Source of the DNA: DATLNF01 sp963765815
GTDB lineage: Bacteria > Actinomycetota > Actinomycetes > BP-191
Length of the DNA: 64,000 nucleotides
Direction: 5' to 3'
NCBI GenBank assembly: GCA_963765815.1
Contig: CAVXXT010000001.1
Location: forward strand, 62,001-126,000
Shown: positions 34,432 through 43,704 of the stretch, piece by piece
Position numbering within the stretch: the first letter of the stretch is position 1
Layout of the letters: every line of letters starts with the position of its first letter
The notes under the pieces: generated by a model
Seen by the model: the letters and a program-made list of their open reading frames with translations, nothing else
Database searches by the model: none
What the model was told of the DNA's origin: nothing
Program-made: the position numbers and the translations under genes

Positions 34432-35211
34432 CTAGGAGGTGGGCATGTCCGGGTTGATCGTGATGACAGCGAACACGCCGCCCTGCGGGTCGGCGACCAC
34501 GGCCATCCGGCCGGCCGGCGTGTCCGTCGCCGGCTGGCGGACCTTGCCGCCGAGCTCGGTCGCCTTCGCGATCGTCGCGTCGGTGTCCTCGACCGCGAAG
34601 TAGGTCGCCCAGTGGGCCGGCACCTGCGGCGGGTAGCCTTCCGGCATCGGCATGAGCCCGGCGACCGCGCGGCCGTTGACGTTGAGCGTGGTGTACGTCG
34701 GGTCCCACTCGGTGCCCTGCGGCTCGATCGGAAACGCCTCGGAGTAGAACTTCTTGGCGGCCTCGACGTCGCGGGTCGCGAGCTCGTTCCAGCAGACCGT
34801 GCCGGGCTCGTTGACGAGCCCCGCGCCCTTCATCTCCTGCGCCTGCCATACGCCGATGGCCGCACCGGTCGGGTCGGCGTACATCGCCATCCGGCCCGCG
34901 CCGGGGATGTCCATCGGCTCGACCAGGACCTGCCCGCCGGCGCTCTTGACCAGCTCGGTGGTCTTGTCGGCGTCGTCGGTCGCGAGGTAGGTCGACCAGA
35001 CGACCGGCTGGCCCTCGGCCATGACCGGGCCGACGCCGGCGACGTTCTTGCCCTGCTTGGTGAACATCGTGTAGCCGCCGAACGCAGGGTCGCCGTCCTC
35101 GGACGCCCAGCCGAACAGGCTGCCGTAGAACTCCCGGGCGGCGCCGAGGTCCGTGGTCATCAGGTCGACCCAGATCGGCGTGCCGGCGGGGTAGTCGGTC
35201 ATCTCAGGCAT
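34432..35211 (-). CDS. VOC family protein with two glyoxalase-like domains
   Basis: The 259-residue protein contains two tandem VOC modules. The first starts GTPIWVDLMTTDLGAAREFY and ends with YADPTGAAIGVWQ. The second starts GTVCWNELATRDVEAAKKFY and ends with VADPQGGVFAVI. This pairing with the WxDL/WxEL openings is common in actinobacterial VOC proteins often annotated as glyoxalase or hydroxylase partners. It is cytoplasmic. The reaction is unknown; conserved His/Glu metal ligands are only partly evident, so it may be a binding protein. Confidence 0.9.
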   Translation of the reverse strand: MPEMTDYPAGTPIWVDLMTTDLGAAREFYGSLFGWASEDGDPAFGGYTMFTKQGKNVAGVGPVMAEGQPVVWSTYLATDDADKTTELVKSAGGQVLVEPMDIPGAGRMAMYADPTGAAIGVWQAQEMKGAGLVNEPGTVCWNELATRDVEAAKKFYSEAFPIEPQGTEWDPTYTTLNVNGRAVAGLMPMPEGYPPQVPAHWATYFAVEDTDATIAKATELGGKVRQPATDTPAGRMAVVADPQGGVFAVITINPDMPTS

Positions 35212-35263
35212 GGAGCTCCCTCTCGGACGGTGGTGCTGACGGGCCGGACGCTAGACCCCTGGT

Positions 35264-36481
35264 GTGACAGACGAACAGGCCCGGCGAGAATCAGCGCACG
35301 CAACCGATACGATTGCGCCCTTCCCCTTCGGCCCGGCTGACGACGAAGGCTCCCGCATGCTCGAGATCCCGCCCGGCGAGTCCGGCGTACTGCCCTCGCA
35401 CTGGCTGCGCAAGGCGGTCGACGCCGGTGTCGTCGACGCCGGGCAGTTCAAGATCCCCGAGTCGAGCATCCAGCCGGCCTCGATCGACCTGCGCCTCGGT
35501 GAGACCGCCCACCGGCTTCGCTGCAGCTTCCTGCCCGACCAGCATCGGGTCGACGAGAAGCTCGCCGACTACGGCATGGACGTCCTCGACCTGCGCGACG
35601 GCGCGATCCTCGAGCGCAACCGGCCCTACCTCATCCCGCTGCTGGAGGAGGTCTCGCTGCCGCCGGGCATCCGGGCGAAGGCCAACCCGAAGAGCTCGAC
35701 CGGCCGGCTCGACATCTTCACCCGCGTCATCACCGACAAGAGCTTCCTCTTCGACGAGATCGAGGAGGGCTACACCGGGCGCCTCTACATCGAGGTCGTG
35801 TCGCGGTCGTTCACCATCAAGGTCAAGACCGGGCTGTCGCTCAACCAGCTGCGGCTGATGGCCGGGACCTACCGCTTCGACGACAGCGACATCCGCCGGC
35901 TGCACGCGGAGGACTCGCTCCTCTTCGTCGACGGAGCCGCGGTCGCGCCGTCCGATCTGGCCGTCGGCAACGGGCTGTTCCTCTCGCTCGACCTGATCGG
36001 CGACGACCAGGGCCGGGTCGGCTACCGGGCCAAGAAGAACAGCCACCTGCTCGATCTCTCTCTGGTCGGTCACTACGACCCCGACGAGTTCTGGGAGCCG
36101 GTGAAGCGCGAGAAGGGCAACCGGGTCGTCCTCGAGCCGGAGGAGTTCTACCTGCTGCTCTCGCACGAAGGCGTCCGGGTGCCCCCGGCGTACGCCGCGG
36201 AGATGACGGCGTATGACCCCACGTCGGGGGAGCTGCGCACGCACTACGCCGGCTTCTTCGACCCCGGCTTCGGCCACGGCGTCGACCCGCTGACCGGCTC
36301 GCGCGCGGCGCTCGAGGTGCGCGCGCACGACGTGCCGTTCATGGTCGAGCACCGCCAGCCCGTCTGTAAGCTCGGCTACGAGCGGATGCTCGAGACCCCG
36401 TCGTCGCTGTACGGCGAGGGCCTGGGCTCGAACTACCAGTTCCAGAGCGGCACCCTGAGCAAGCACTTCAAGCGCCCCTAG
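35264..36481 (+). CDS. dcd: 2'-deoxycytidine 5'-triphosphate deaminase, long form
   Basis: The protein (405 residues from GTG 35264; 374 from ATG 35357) is the double-length dCTP deaminase. It has GVLPSHWLRKAVDAGV, SSIQPASIDLRLGE, the nucleotide-site motif RAKANPKSSTGRLDIFTR, and a second half with NRVVLEPEEFYLLLSHEGV, VPPAYAAEMTAYDPTSGELR, AGFFDPGFGHG and KLGYERMLETP. It converts dCTP to dUTP for dTMP synthesis. The long form is better known from alphaproteobacteria; most actinobacteria carry a ~190-residue Dcd. The start is uncertain because neither candidate has a strong ribosome site. A palindromic repeat follows the gene. Confidence 0.92.
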   Translation: MTDEQARRESAHATDTIAPFPFGPADDEGSRMLEIPPGESGVLPSHWLRKAVDAGVVDAGQFKIPESSIQPASIDLRLGETAHRLRCSFLPDQHRVDEKLADYGMDVLDLRDGAILERNRPYLIPLLEEVSLPPGIRAKANPKSSTGRLDIFTRVITDKSFLFDEIEEGYTGRLYIEVVSRSFTIKVKTGLSLNQLRLMAGTYRFDDSDIRRLHAEDSLLFVDGAAVAPSDLAVGNGLFLSLDLIGDDQGRVGYRAKKNSHLLDLSLVGHYDPDEFWEPVKREKGNRVVLEPEEFYLLLSHEGVRVPPAYAAEMTAYDPTSGELRTHYAGFFDPGFGHGVDPLTGSRAALEVRAHDVPFMVEHRQPVCKLGYERMLETPSSLYGEGLGSNYQFQSGTLSKHFKRP

Positions 36482-36514
36482 GTCGGGCACCACCGACGTG
36501 TCATCGCTGCTTTT

Positions 36515-36571
36515 CCAAGATCATGAGCATCTACGAGCGCTCTAGGGCGTCGTAGTCGCTCATGATCTCGG
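36515..36571. repeat. Palindromic element, family A copy 1
   Basis: The 57-base interrupted palindrome has outer arms 36515-36528 and 36558-36571 (one mismatch), including GATCATGAGC/GCTCATGATC, with inner CTACGA/TCGTAG-type pairing around a CTCTAG centre. It is closely related, in reverse orientation, to 47708-47760. It lies between the dCTP deaminase gene and the kinase gene, both plus strand, and may terminate the former. Confidence 0.7.
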
Positions 36572-36651
36572 AACGACGGGGCGGATGCGAACGACCGCGG
36601 GGCGCCCGCGAGCAGGCATAGTGCGCACATGACGCGGGCAGGGGTTCACTC

Positions 36652-38265
36652 ATGGCTGAGGCGCGCGTGAGCGACCGCCTGATCGCCGACCGCTACCTCC
36701 TCGGCGAGGAGGTCGGGCGCGGCGGCATGGGCGTGGTCTGGCGCGCCGAGGACCAGGTGCTCGGCCGCCCGGTCGCGGTCAAGGAGGTTCACCTCCAGCC
36801 CGGGCTCACCGACGACGAGCGGCACGCGGTGCAGCAGCGGGTGACGCGCGAGGCGCGCGCCGCTGCGGCGCTCAACCACGTCGGCGCCGTGACGGTGTAC
36901 GACGTGGTCGAGGACGGCGAGCAGGCGTACATCGTGATGGAGCTGATCGAGGCGCCGACCCTGGCCGACCTCGTCGCCGAACGCGGTGCGCTGACGGCAA
37001 CGGAGGTCGCGCGAGTCGGCGTCGCGGTCTGCGACGTCCTGACCGCGGCCCACGACCGCGGCATCGTCCATCGAGACCTCAAGCCGGCCAACGTCCTCGT
37101 CACCGACGACCGGGTGAAGCTGACCGACTTCGGCATCGCCACGGTGAAGGACGACCCGCGGCTGACCAGCACCGGCATCGTGCTCGGGTCGCCGTCGTAC
37201 ATCTCGCCCGAGCAGGCGCGCGGCGACGACGTCACCGCGGCGACCGATGTGTGGGGCCTCGGCGCGACGCTCTACTTCGCGGCGACCGGCCGGCCGCCGT
37301 TCGACCGCGGCGAGGCGATCGCGACCCTCACCGCCGTCGCACACGACGAGCTCGAGATCGACCCGAGTGCGGGTGCTCTTGGGCCGGTGCTCGGCGCGAT
37401 GCTCAGCAAGGACCCGGCGCAGCGGCCCAGTGTCAGCGAGGTCCGCGCTGCGCTGCTCGAGGATGTGGCCGGCGGCGCGCCGACCGCGCTGATCCCCGCT
37501 CTCGCGCCGACCGTCGCGGCGACGGCGATCCACCGCCCGGTTCCCGCGGCCGAGACCACGGTCGCCACGGCGACGACGACCCCGACGCCGGTCTACCGCG
37601 ACCAGCCGGTACGCCGCAGCCGCCGCGGCCCGGTCGTCGCCGCTCTCGCCGCCGCGGCCGCGCTGGTCGGGCTGCTGATCGTCGCGCCCTGGCAGGACGA
37701 CGAGCACGGCACCGCGCCCACCGGCGTACTGGGGGAGAAGTCGCCGACGCCAAAGGCCGAGGCGTCACGCAGCCCGTCCGCGTCGCCGAGCAGGTCGGCC
37801 GCCGTGGTCATCGACCTGCCGGTCCTGGGCGAGGACATGCAGAGCTACACCGACGAGGACGCCGGCTACACCGTGCGCTTCCCGACGACCTGGGAGCGGG
37901 TACGCCGGTCCGCGACGGCGACCGACTTCCGTGAGCCCGGCACCGGTCGCTACCTGCGCGTCGACTGGACCGACTCGCCCAAGGGCGACCCGAAGAAGGA
38001 CTGGGAGCGGCAGTCGAAGGCCTTCGGCGAGACCCACGACGGCTACGACGAGATCCGCATCGAGTCGACCGAGTTCCGCGGGCACGACGCGGCGATCTGG
38101 GAGTACGCGTACAACGACGGCGGCGAGCGCCTGCGCGCCTCCAACCTCGCGATCGTCACGAAGGACCGCGGCTACGCGCTGAACTTCCAGACCCACGACG
38201 ACGACTGGCGCCCCTCGCAGGACCTCTACGAGCGGATGCGCGACAGCTTCACGTTCCCGGGCTGA
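36652..38265 (+). CDS. Transmembrane Ser/Thr protein kinase (PknB-like catalytic domain)
   Basis: The 537-residue Hanks-type kinase has VGRGGMGVVW, K44 in VAVKEVHL, HRDLKPAN (catalytic D142), D159 in LTDFGIA, GSPSYISPEQARG and DVWGLGATLYFAATGRPPF. A Thr/Pro-rich juxtamembrane stretch leads to one membrane helix (VVAALAAAAALVGLLIVAP). The extracellular ~170 residues are not PASTA repeats. They form a compact domain (YTDEDAGYTVRFPTTWERV, YLRVDWTDSPKGDPKKDWE, AIWEYAYNDGG, YALNFQTHDDDW) like those in some exported lipoproteins. It presumably senses an external ligand and phosphorylates cytoplasmic targets. It stands alone, with no phosphatase neighbour. Confidence 0.95.
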   Translation: MAEARVSDRLIADRYLLGEEVGRGGMGVVWRAEDQVLGRPVAVKEVHLQPGLTDDERHAVQQRVTREARAAAALNHVGAVTVYDVVEDGEQAYIVMELIEAPTLADLVAERGALTATEVARVGVAVCDVLTAAHDRGIVHRDLKPANVLVTDDRVKLTDFGIATVKDDPRLTSTGIVLGSPSYISPEQARGDDVTAATDVWGLGATLYFAATGRPPFDRGEAIATLTAVAHDELEIDPSAGALGPVLGAMLSKDPAQRPSVSEVRAALLEDVAGGAPTALIPALAPTVAATAIHRPVPAAETTVATATTTPTPVYRDQPVRRSRRGPVVAALAAAAALVGLLIVAPWQDDEHGTAPTGVLGEKSPTPKAEASRSPSASPSRSAAVVIDLPVLGEDMQSYTDEDAGYTVRFPTTWERVRRSATATDFREPGTGRYLRVDWTDSPKGDPKKDWERQSKAFGETHDGYDEIRIESTEFRGHDAAIWEYAYNDGGERLRASNLAIVTKDRGYALNFQTHDDDWRPSQDLYERMRDSFTFPG

Positions 38266-38329
38266 CGCGGGAACGACTCGCTGCGCTCGTCGGTTGTCCT
38301 GGGTGACCCCGAACCCGTGAGGTGACGCT

Positions 38330-38977
<648 letters not shown>

Positions 38978-39030
38978 CCCTCCGCCCCTCGCGGACCGCG
39001 GGCAGTGATGATCCGCGCAAGTGGGCGTGC

Positions 39031-41199
39031 TCAGGGGGTGCAGCGGAGGACGAGCAGGGCGATGTCGTCGTCCGGCAGGCCGCCGGCGAAGTCGACGACC
39101 GCGCCGACGCAGGTCCCCGCGATGTCCTCGGCCGAGCCGCCGGCGGCGCTGCGCAGCACCGCGTGCAGTCCCTCCTCGCCGAACAGCGACGCGGGCCGGG
39201 TGCCGCCCGGCCGGCGCGCCTCGATGAGGCCGTCGGTGTAGAGCACGAGCGCGTCGCCGGGCGCGAGGTCGACGTCGTACGTCGGGGTGTCGATCGACGT
39301 GAACGGCCCGAGCAGGCAGCCGCCCTCGCCGATCTCCTCGGTCGTGCCGTCGGCGCGCAGCACCACAGGGCACGGGTGGCCGCCGCCGGCCAGGTCGAGG
39401 TGCAGGCCCGCGGCGGTCCGCGACGCGACGCCGAAGACGAGGGTGCAGAAGCCCTCCTCGGTGACGGCGTCCGACAGTGCGCGGTTGACGGCCCGGACCA
39501 CCTCGCCCGGCGTGCCCAGGTGCGGCGCGATCGCCCGCGCGGTGTGCCGGACGAGCGACGTCGTCGCGGCTGCCCGGGCACCGGTGCCGACGACGTCGCC
39601 GATCAGCACACCCCAGCCGTCGCGCACCGCGAAGACGTCGTAGATGTCGCCGCCGACCTCGAGTCCCTCGCCGGCCGGGTGGTAGCGCGCGGCCATCTCG
39701 ACGCCGGGCACGCTCGGCAGCGTCGGCGGCAGCAGCGACTGCTGCAGCGTCCGCGCGATGTCGCTGCGCTGCCGGAAGAGCCGCGCGTTGTCCAGCGCCA
39801 GCGCCGCCCGAGCGGCGATCTCCATCACGAACTCGAGGTCCGCCTCGGTGTACGTCGGCGCTCCGCGGCGCCGCGCCGAGGTGAGCACGCCGATGATCCG
39901 GCCGCGGGCCTGCAGCGGGACGATGGCCGCGGGTCCCGGCGCGAGCGCGAGCGCCGCGCGGTAGTGCTCCTCCGTGTCCGTGCTCCGGCGGATCACTGCC
40001 TCGGTGATCTCCTCGACCAGCTTGGGCTCGCCGGTGCGCAGCACGGTCTCGGGCGCGCTGCCCGGCGGCGCGACCGAGTTGGTCCAGAGGGCGCGCAGCG
40101 TCGCCAGCCGGTCAGGATCGGCGTGCGCCATCGCCGTACGGCGCAGCTGACCGTCGTCGCCCACGACGTCGATGACGCACATCTCGCCGAGCACGTCGAC
40201 CCCGAGCTCGGCCAGCCGGTTCATCACGACCTCGGGGTCCAGCGACTCGGCGAGCAGCCGGCCCGCCTCGGCGATGACCGCGAGCCGACGGGTCGCCTCT
40301 CGCTCCGCGTCGATCAGCCGGGCGCGCTCCACCGCCTGGGCGGCCTGGTCGGCCAGCGCGGCGAGGAACCGCTGCTGCTCGTCGTCGAAGTCCTGCACCT
40401 CGGTGAAGCCGAGTGCGAGGCAGCCCAGCACGCGGGTGCCGACGCTGAGCGGCACCACGGCGATGCCCTCGGCGGCGGTCTCGGTCCCGGCGATCGCCGG
40501 CCACAGCCGGTCGCGCTCGACCCGGCTGTGCAGGAACAGCGGCTGCCCGCTGCGGAACACCGCCGGTCCGGGCATCGGCGCCTCGATCGGCAGTCCGGCG
40601 TACGCCGCGTCGACGCCGTCGCGCATCCCGGCCCCGCCGACCAGCTGCAGGTTCTTGCCGGCCTCGTCGAGCAGCCACAGCCCGCCGGTGGCGGCACCGG
40701 GTGCGGACAGCCCCTCGCCGAGCAGGACCTGAGCCACGTCGTACGTCGAGAGCGCCGCCGACAGCGCGGCGGTGACGGACTGCAGCCGGGCCAGGTAGTT
40801 GCCGGTCGCCTCCGCCCGGCCGGCCGGGCGGTGCGGCACGGACATGCCGAGCATCCCCATGAGCTCGCCGTCGGCGTCGCGGATCGGCGCGTCCCGCACG
40901 TACGCCTCGAAGACCTCGCCGTCGCGTCGGCGTACCGCGATGACGCCCTCCCACGGCTCGCCGAGGGCGACGCGGGTGAGGACGCCGGCCGCGGCCTCGT
41001 CGGGATCGCCGGGCGCGATCAGCTCCGACACGAGCCGGCCGACCGCCTCGGTGGTCGGCCAGCCGTAGACCTCGGCGGCCCGGGCGTTCCAGTGCACGAC
41101 GCGGCCAGCCGGATCGGTGACGATCACCGCCGGCCACATGAGGCTGTCCCACTCCTCGGTCTCGGCCGGGATGCGTTCGGCCATCAGGTCGTCGTTCAT
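39031..41199 (-). CDS. PAS-GAF-GAF-SpoIIE PP2C phosphatase
   Basis: The 722-residue multi-domain signalling protein starts with a PAS domain (~20-130; AVIVTDPAGRVVHWNARAAEVYG, GMLGMSV). Two GAF domains follow (~140-290 with FDDEQQRFLAALADQAAQAV; ~310-470 with YTEADLEFVMEIAARAALAL). The SpoIIE/PP2C domain has LQQSLLPPTLPSVPGVEM, EVGGDIYDVF, IGDVVGTGA, LYTDGLIEARR and DDDIALLVL with metal-binding Asp residues. Unlike the gene at the window start, it lacks an HATPase domain. It likely dephosphorylates a STAS protein in response to signals sensed by PAS/GAF. ATG at 41199 is the best start, with GGAG just ahead. Confidence 0.94.
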   Translation of the reverse strand: MNDDLMAERIPAETEEWDSLMWPAVIVTDPAGRVVHWNARAAEVYGWPTTEAVGRLVSELIAPGDPDEAAAGVLTRVALGEPWEGVIAVRRRDGEVFEAYVRDAPIRDADGELMGMLGMSVPHRPAGRAEATGNYLARLQSVTAALSAALSTYDVAQVLLGEGLSAPGAATGGLWLLDEAGKNLQLVGGAGMRDGVDAAYAGLPIEAPMPGPAVFRSGQPLFLHSRVERDRLWPAIAGTETAAEGIAVVPLSVGTRVLGCLALGFTEVQDFDDEQQRFLAALADQAAQAVERARLIDAEREATRRLAVIAEAGRLLAESLDPEVVMNRLAELGVDVLGEMCVIDVVGDDGQLRRTAMAHADPDRLATLRALWTNSVAPPGSAPETVLRTGEPKLVEEITEAVIRRSTDTEEHYRAALALAPGPAAIVPLQARGRIIGVLTSARRRGAPTYTEADLEFVMEIAARAALALDNARLFRQRSDIARTLQQSLLPPTLPSVPGVEMAARYHPAGEGLEVGGDIYDVFAVRDGWGVLIGDVVGTGARAAATTSLVRHTARAIAPHLGTPGEVVRAVNRALSDAVTEEGFCTLVFGVASRTAAGLHLDLAGGGHPCPVVLRADGTTEEIGEGGCLLGPFTSIDTPTYDVDLAPGDALVLYTDGLIEARRPGGTRPASLFGEEGLHAVLRSAAGGSAEDIAGTCVGAVVDFAGGLPDDDIALLVLRCTP

Positions 41200-41230
41200 C
41201 GCTCCAACGGAGTCTGGGGGTTCGCCGAGC

Positions 41231-41246
41231 GTGACGTGTGCGTCAC
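41231..41246. promoter_or_regulatory. Perfect palindrome in divergent promoter region
   Basis: GTGACG-TGTG-CGTCAC is a 6-bp inverted repeat with a 4-base spacer between the SpoIIE gene (start 41199, minus) and the TrmH gene (start 41317, plus). A further CGTGACGG follows at 41251. The size and position fit a homodimer operator. It overlaps a partial CRP-type TGTG...TCACA pattern, but the spacing is not the CRP spacing. Confidence 0.4.
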
Positions 41247-41316
41247 AGATCGTGACGGCATCCGGCAGGAGGGGCAAGGTGGCAGAAGGGTGACAGCCGG
41301 GCCGTAGGCTCGCCTC

Positions 41317-42156
41317 GTGCCCGCCACCGCCCGCCTGGACGTCGCCCGTCCGGACATCGCCGTGGACGACCCTGCCGATCCGCGCCTCGCCGACTTCCTC
41401 TCGCTCACCGACGCCGACCTGCGCGCCCGGCACGAGGAGGAGCACGGCGTCTTCATCGCCGAGGGCCCGCTCGTGGTGCGGGAGCTGGTCGCCTCGGCGT
41501 ACGACGTCCGCTCCGTGCTGGTGAACCCCGGGCAGCGCTCGGCGCTGGCCGACGTGCTCGACGGCCTCGACGCTCCGGTCTACGTCGCCGCTCAGCGCGT
41601 GATCGACGAGGTCGCCGGGTTCCACCTGCACCGCGGGGCGCTCGCCTGCGCCCGACGTCGGCCGCTGCCCGACCTCGCGAGCGTCCTCGCCGGTGCGCGG
41701 GTGGTGGCGGTCCTCGAGCGGCTCAACGACCACGAGAACCTCGGCGCGCTCTATCGCAACGCGCGGGCTCTCGGCGTCGACGCGGTGGTGCTCTGCCCGG
41801 AGTGCTGCGACCCCCTCTACCGCCGCTCGGTGCGGGTGTCGATGGGGCATGTGCTGCACGTGCCCACGGCGCGCGCGACCTCGATGCCGGCGGCGCTGGA
41901 CGCGCTCCGTGCCGCGGGCTTCACGACGGTCGCGTTGACCCCGGCACCCGACGCCGAGCCGGTGAGCGCGTTGCGCGATCTGCCGCCCGGCCCGGTCGCG
42001 CTGCTGATCGGGGCGGAGGGTCCCGGACTCCGTCCGGAGACCATCGCGGCCGCTGACCGCCGCGTGCGGATCGAGATGGCCGCGGGCGTCGACTCGCTCA
42101 ACGTCGCCGCGGCGTCGGCCATCGCGTTCCACGAGGCGACGGCGGGACGCCGATGA
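41317..42156 (+). CDS. TrmH/SpoU family RNA methyltransferase
   Basis: The 279-residue SPOUT methyltransferase has an N-terminal substrate-binding domain (HEEEHGVFIAEGPLVVRELV, VYVAAQRVIDEVAGF). The knot domain has motif 1 NDHENLGALYRNARALGVDAV, motif 2 LIGAEGPGLRPETIAAAD and motif 3 GVDSLNVAAASAIAFHE. It should methylate a ribose 2'-OH in rRNA or tRNA using SAM; the exact nucleotide is not predictable. GTG at 41317. Its stop overlaps the ATG of the rhodanese gene (ATGA), giving a translationally coupled operon. Confidence 0.92.
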   Translation: MPATARLDVARPDIAVDDPADPRLADFLSLTDADLRARHEEEHGVFIAEGPLVVRELVASAYDVRSVLVNPGQRSALADVLDGLDAPVYVAAQRVIDEVAGFHLHRGALACARRRPLPDLASVLAGARVVAVLERLNDHENLGALYRNARALGVDAVVLCPECCDPLYRRSVRVSMGHVLHVPTARATSMPAALDALRAAGFTTVALTPAPDAEPVSALRDLPPGPVALLIGAEGPGLRPETIAAADRRVRIEMAAGVDSLNVAAASAIAFHEATAGRR

Positions 42157-42989
42157 CCCCGATCGTCACGGTGACCGAGCTCGCGGCGCTGCTCGCCGGC
42201 GGTGCGCCGGTGCGGGTGCTGGACGTCCGCTGGCGGCTGATGGGGCCGCCGGCGTACGACGACCACGTCGCCGGCCGGATCCCTGGTGCTGTCTTCGTCG
42301 ACCTCGAGACCGCCCTCAGCGCACCGCCGGGTGACGGCGGCCGGCACCCGCTGCCGCGGCGCGCCGACTTCGAGGGGTCGATGCGTCGCGCCGGCGTCCG
42401 CGACGACGTGCCGGTCGTCGTGTACGGCGACGCCGACGGGTGGGGCGCGGCCCGCGCGTGGTGGCTGCTGCGCCACCACGGCCATCGCGACGTGCGGGTC
42501 CTCGACGGCGGCTGGCCGGCGTGGACCGAGGCGGGACGCCCGGCCGATTCCGGCGAGCCCGCCGAGGTCGAGGCCGGCGACTTCACCGCAGCCGACGGCC
42601 GGATGCCGGTCGTCACCGCGGACGACGTGCTCGACCTGGCGCGGGACGGGGTGCTGCTCGACGCCCGCGCGGCTGAGCGCTACCGCGGGGAGGTGGAGCC
42701 GATCGACCCGGTCGCGGGGCACATCCCCGGTGCTGTGAGCGCGCCGGCCGTCGCCAATGTCGGACCGGACGGCCGGTTCCGCAGCGCCGAGGAGATCGGC
42801 GACCGGTTCACCGAGCTCGGCGTCGACGGCACGGTGCCGATCGGCGTCTACTGCGGCTCCGGCGTCACCGCCGCGCACCAGGTGCTCGCTCTCGAGCTGG
42901 CCGGGCTGTCCGCCGCCCTCTACCCCGGCTCGTGGAGCGAGTGGGTCCGCGACCCGGACCGCCCCGTCGCGACCGGAGAGGAGCACTGA
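42153..42989 (+). CDS. Thiosulfate/3-mercaptopyruvate sulfurtransferase (tandem rhodanese)
   Basis: The 278-residue protein contains two rhodanese domains. The N-terminal one is inactive (VRVLDVRWRLMGPPAYDDHVAGRIPGA). The C-terminal one holds the persulfide loop YCGSGVTAAHQVLALELAG with the catalytic Cys. The CGSGVT loop is of the type seen in SseA-like 3-mercaptopyruvate sulfurtransferases and thiosulfate sulfurtransferases. It moves sulfane sulfur to cyanide or thiol acceptors in the cytoplasm. It is the second gene of the TrmH-rhodanese-ArsC-DUF3039 cluster; the next ATG lies one base after its stop. Confidence 0.93.
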   Translation: MTPIVTVTELAALLAGGAPVRVLDVRWRLMGPPAYDDHVAGRIPGAVFVDLETALSAPPGDGGRHPLPRRADFEGSMRRAGVRDDVPVVVYGDADGWGAARAWWLLRHHGHRDVRVLDGGWPAWTEAGRPADSGEPAEVEAGDFTAADGRMPVVTADDVLDLARDGVLLDARAAERYRGEVEPIDPVAGHIPGAVSAPAVANVGPDGRFRSAEEIGDRFTELGVDGTVPIGVYCGSGVTAAHQVLALELAGLSAALYPGSWSEWVRDPDRPVATGEEH

Positions 42990-42990
42990 C

Positions 42991-43341
42991 ATGGCTGACG
43001 TGACGGTGTGGTTCAACCCGCGGTGCAGCACGTGCCGGGGCGCCGAGGAGCTGCTCGCCGACCGCGGCGTCTCCGCCGACTTCCTGCACTACCTCGACAC
43101 GCCGCCGCCGCGCGCCGAGATCGAGCGGGTGCTCGGCCTGCTCGGCACCGACGACCCGCGCGCGCTGATGCGGACCAAGGAGCCGGCGTACGCCGAGCTC
43201 GGTCTCGCCGACGCGACGCGCGAGCAGCTGATCGACGCGATGGCGACGCACCCGGAGCTGATCGAGCGGCCGGTCGTCATCCGCGCCGACCGCGCGGTGG
43301 TCGCGCGCCCGCCGGAGCTGCTGCTCTCGCTGTTGGACTGA
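42991..43341 (+). CDS. ArsC-family thioredoxin-fold protein
   Basis: The 116-residue protein starts VWFNPRCSTCRGAEELLADRG, a Cx2CR motif like that of glutaredoxin-linked ArsC and Spx/YffB proteins. LHYLDTPPPRAEIERVLGLL, ALMRTKEPAYAELGL, and HPELIERPVVIRADRAVVARPPE follow; the RP-V-x-R block matches ArsC substrate residues. It is either an arsenate reductase or a general thiol oxidoreductase; no ars genes are near. It is coupled to the rhodanese gene. Confidence 0.9.
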   Translation: MADVTVWFNPRCSTCRGAEELLADRGVSADFLHYLDTPPPRAEIERVLGLLGTDDPRALMRTKEPAYAELGLADATREQLIDAMATHPELIERPVVIRADRAVVARPPELLLSLLD

Positions 43342-43369
43342 GGCGCTCGCGCGGGGGAGCATGCTGCGC

Positions 43370-43609
43370 ATGACGATCGGCACCGGCACGAGCACCGACT
43401 ACGACACCGACCTGAGCCGCGGTGACACCGACGACATCGTGTTCCACTACGTCGACAAGGCGAAGATCGTGCAGAGCGCGGTCATGGGCGACGTCGTGAC
43501 GGCGCTGTGCGGCGCGGTCTTCCCGGTGACCCGCCAGCCGAAGCCCGGCGCCGCCGTATGCCGGACCTGCAAGGACCTCTACGAGACCCTGAAGTCCTTC
43601 GGCTCCTAA
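43370..43609 (+). CDS. DUF3039 family protein
   Basis: The 79-residue product shows the family core: DDIVFHYVDKAKIVQSAVMG, VVTALCGAVFPVTRQPKPGA and AVCRTCKDLYETLKSF. Cys residues in ALCG and CRTC are positioned to bind zinc. The family is nearly universal in actinobacteria and uncharacterised. ATG at 43370 is preferred because GGGGGAG stands about ten bases ahead; ATG 43361 is too close to it. It is the last gene of the TrmH-led cluster, followed by palindromic repeat B1. Confidence 0.9.
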   Translation: MTIGTGTSTDYDTDLSRGDTDDIVFHYVDKAKIVQSAVMGDVVTALCGAVFPVTRQPKPGAAVCRTCKDLYETLKSFGS

Positions 43610-43620
43610 CGCACACCCCC

Positions 43621-43690
43621 CGACGAATCGCGACTGGGTCGCAGCCCGTGCGGGGAAAACGACGAAATGCGACCTGGTCGCGTCTCGTCG
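43621..43690. repeat. Palindromic element, family B copy 1
   Basis: A 70-base unit between two convergent genes has outer arms 43621-43634 and 43677-43690 (12 of 14 pairs). Two inner GCGAC-GTCGC palindromes are separated by GCAGCCCGTGCGGGGAAAACGA. It shares layout and words (GCGAC-GGGTCGCAGCCC, GAAATGCGACC, GGTCGC) with 55451-55526. It probably ends both convergent transcripts. Confidence 0.7.
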
Positions 43691-43704
43691 GTGGTGGCGT
43701 GGGG

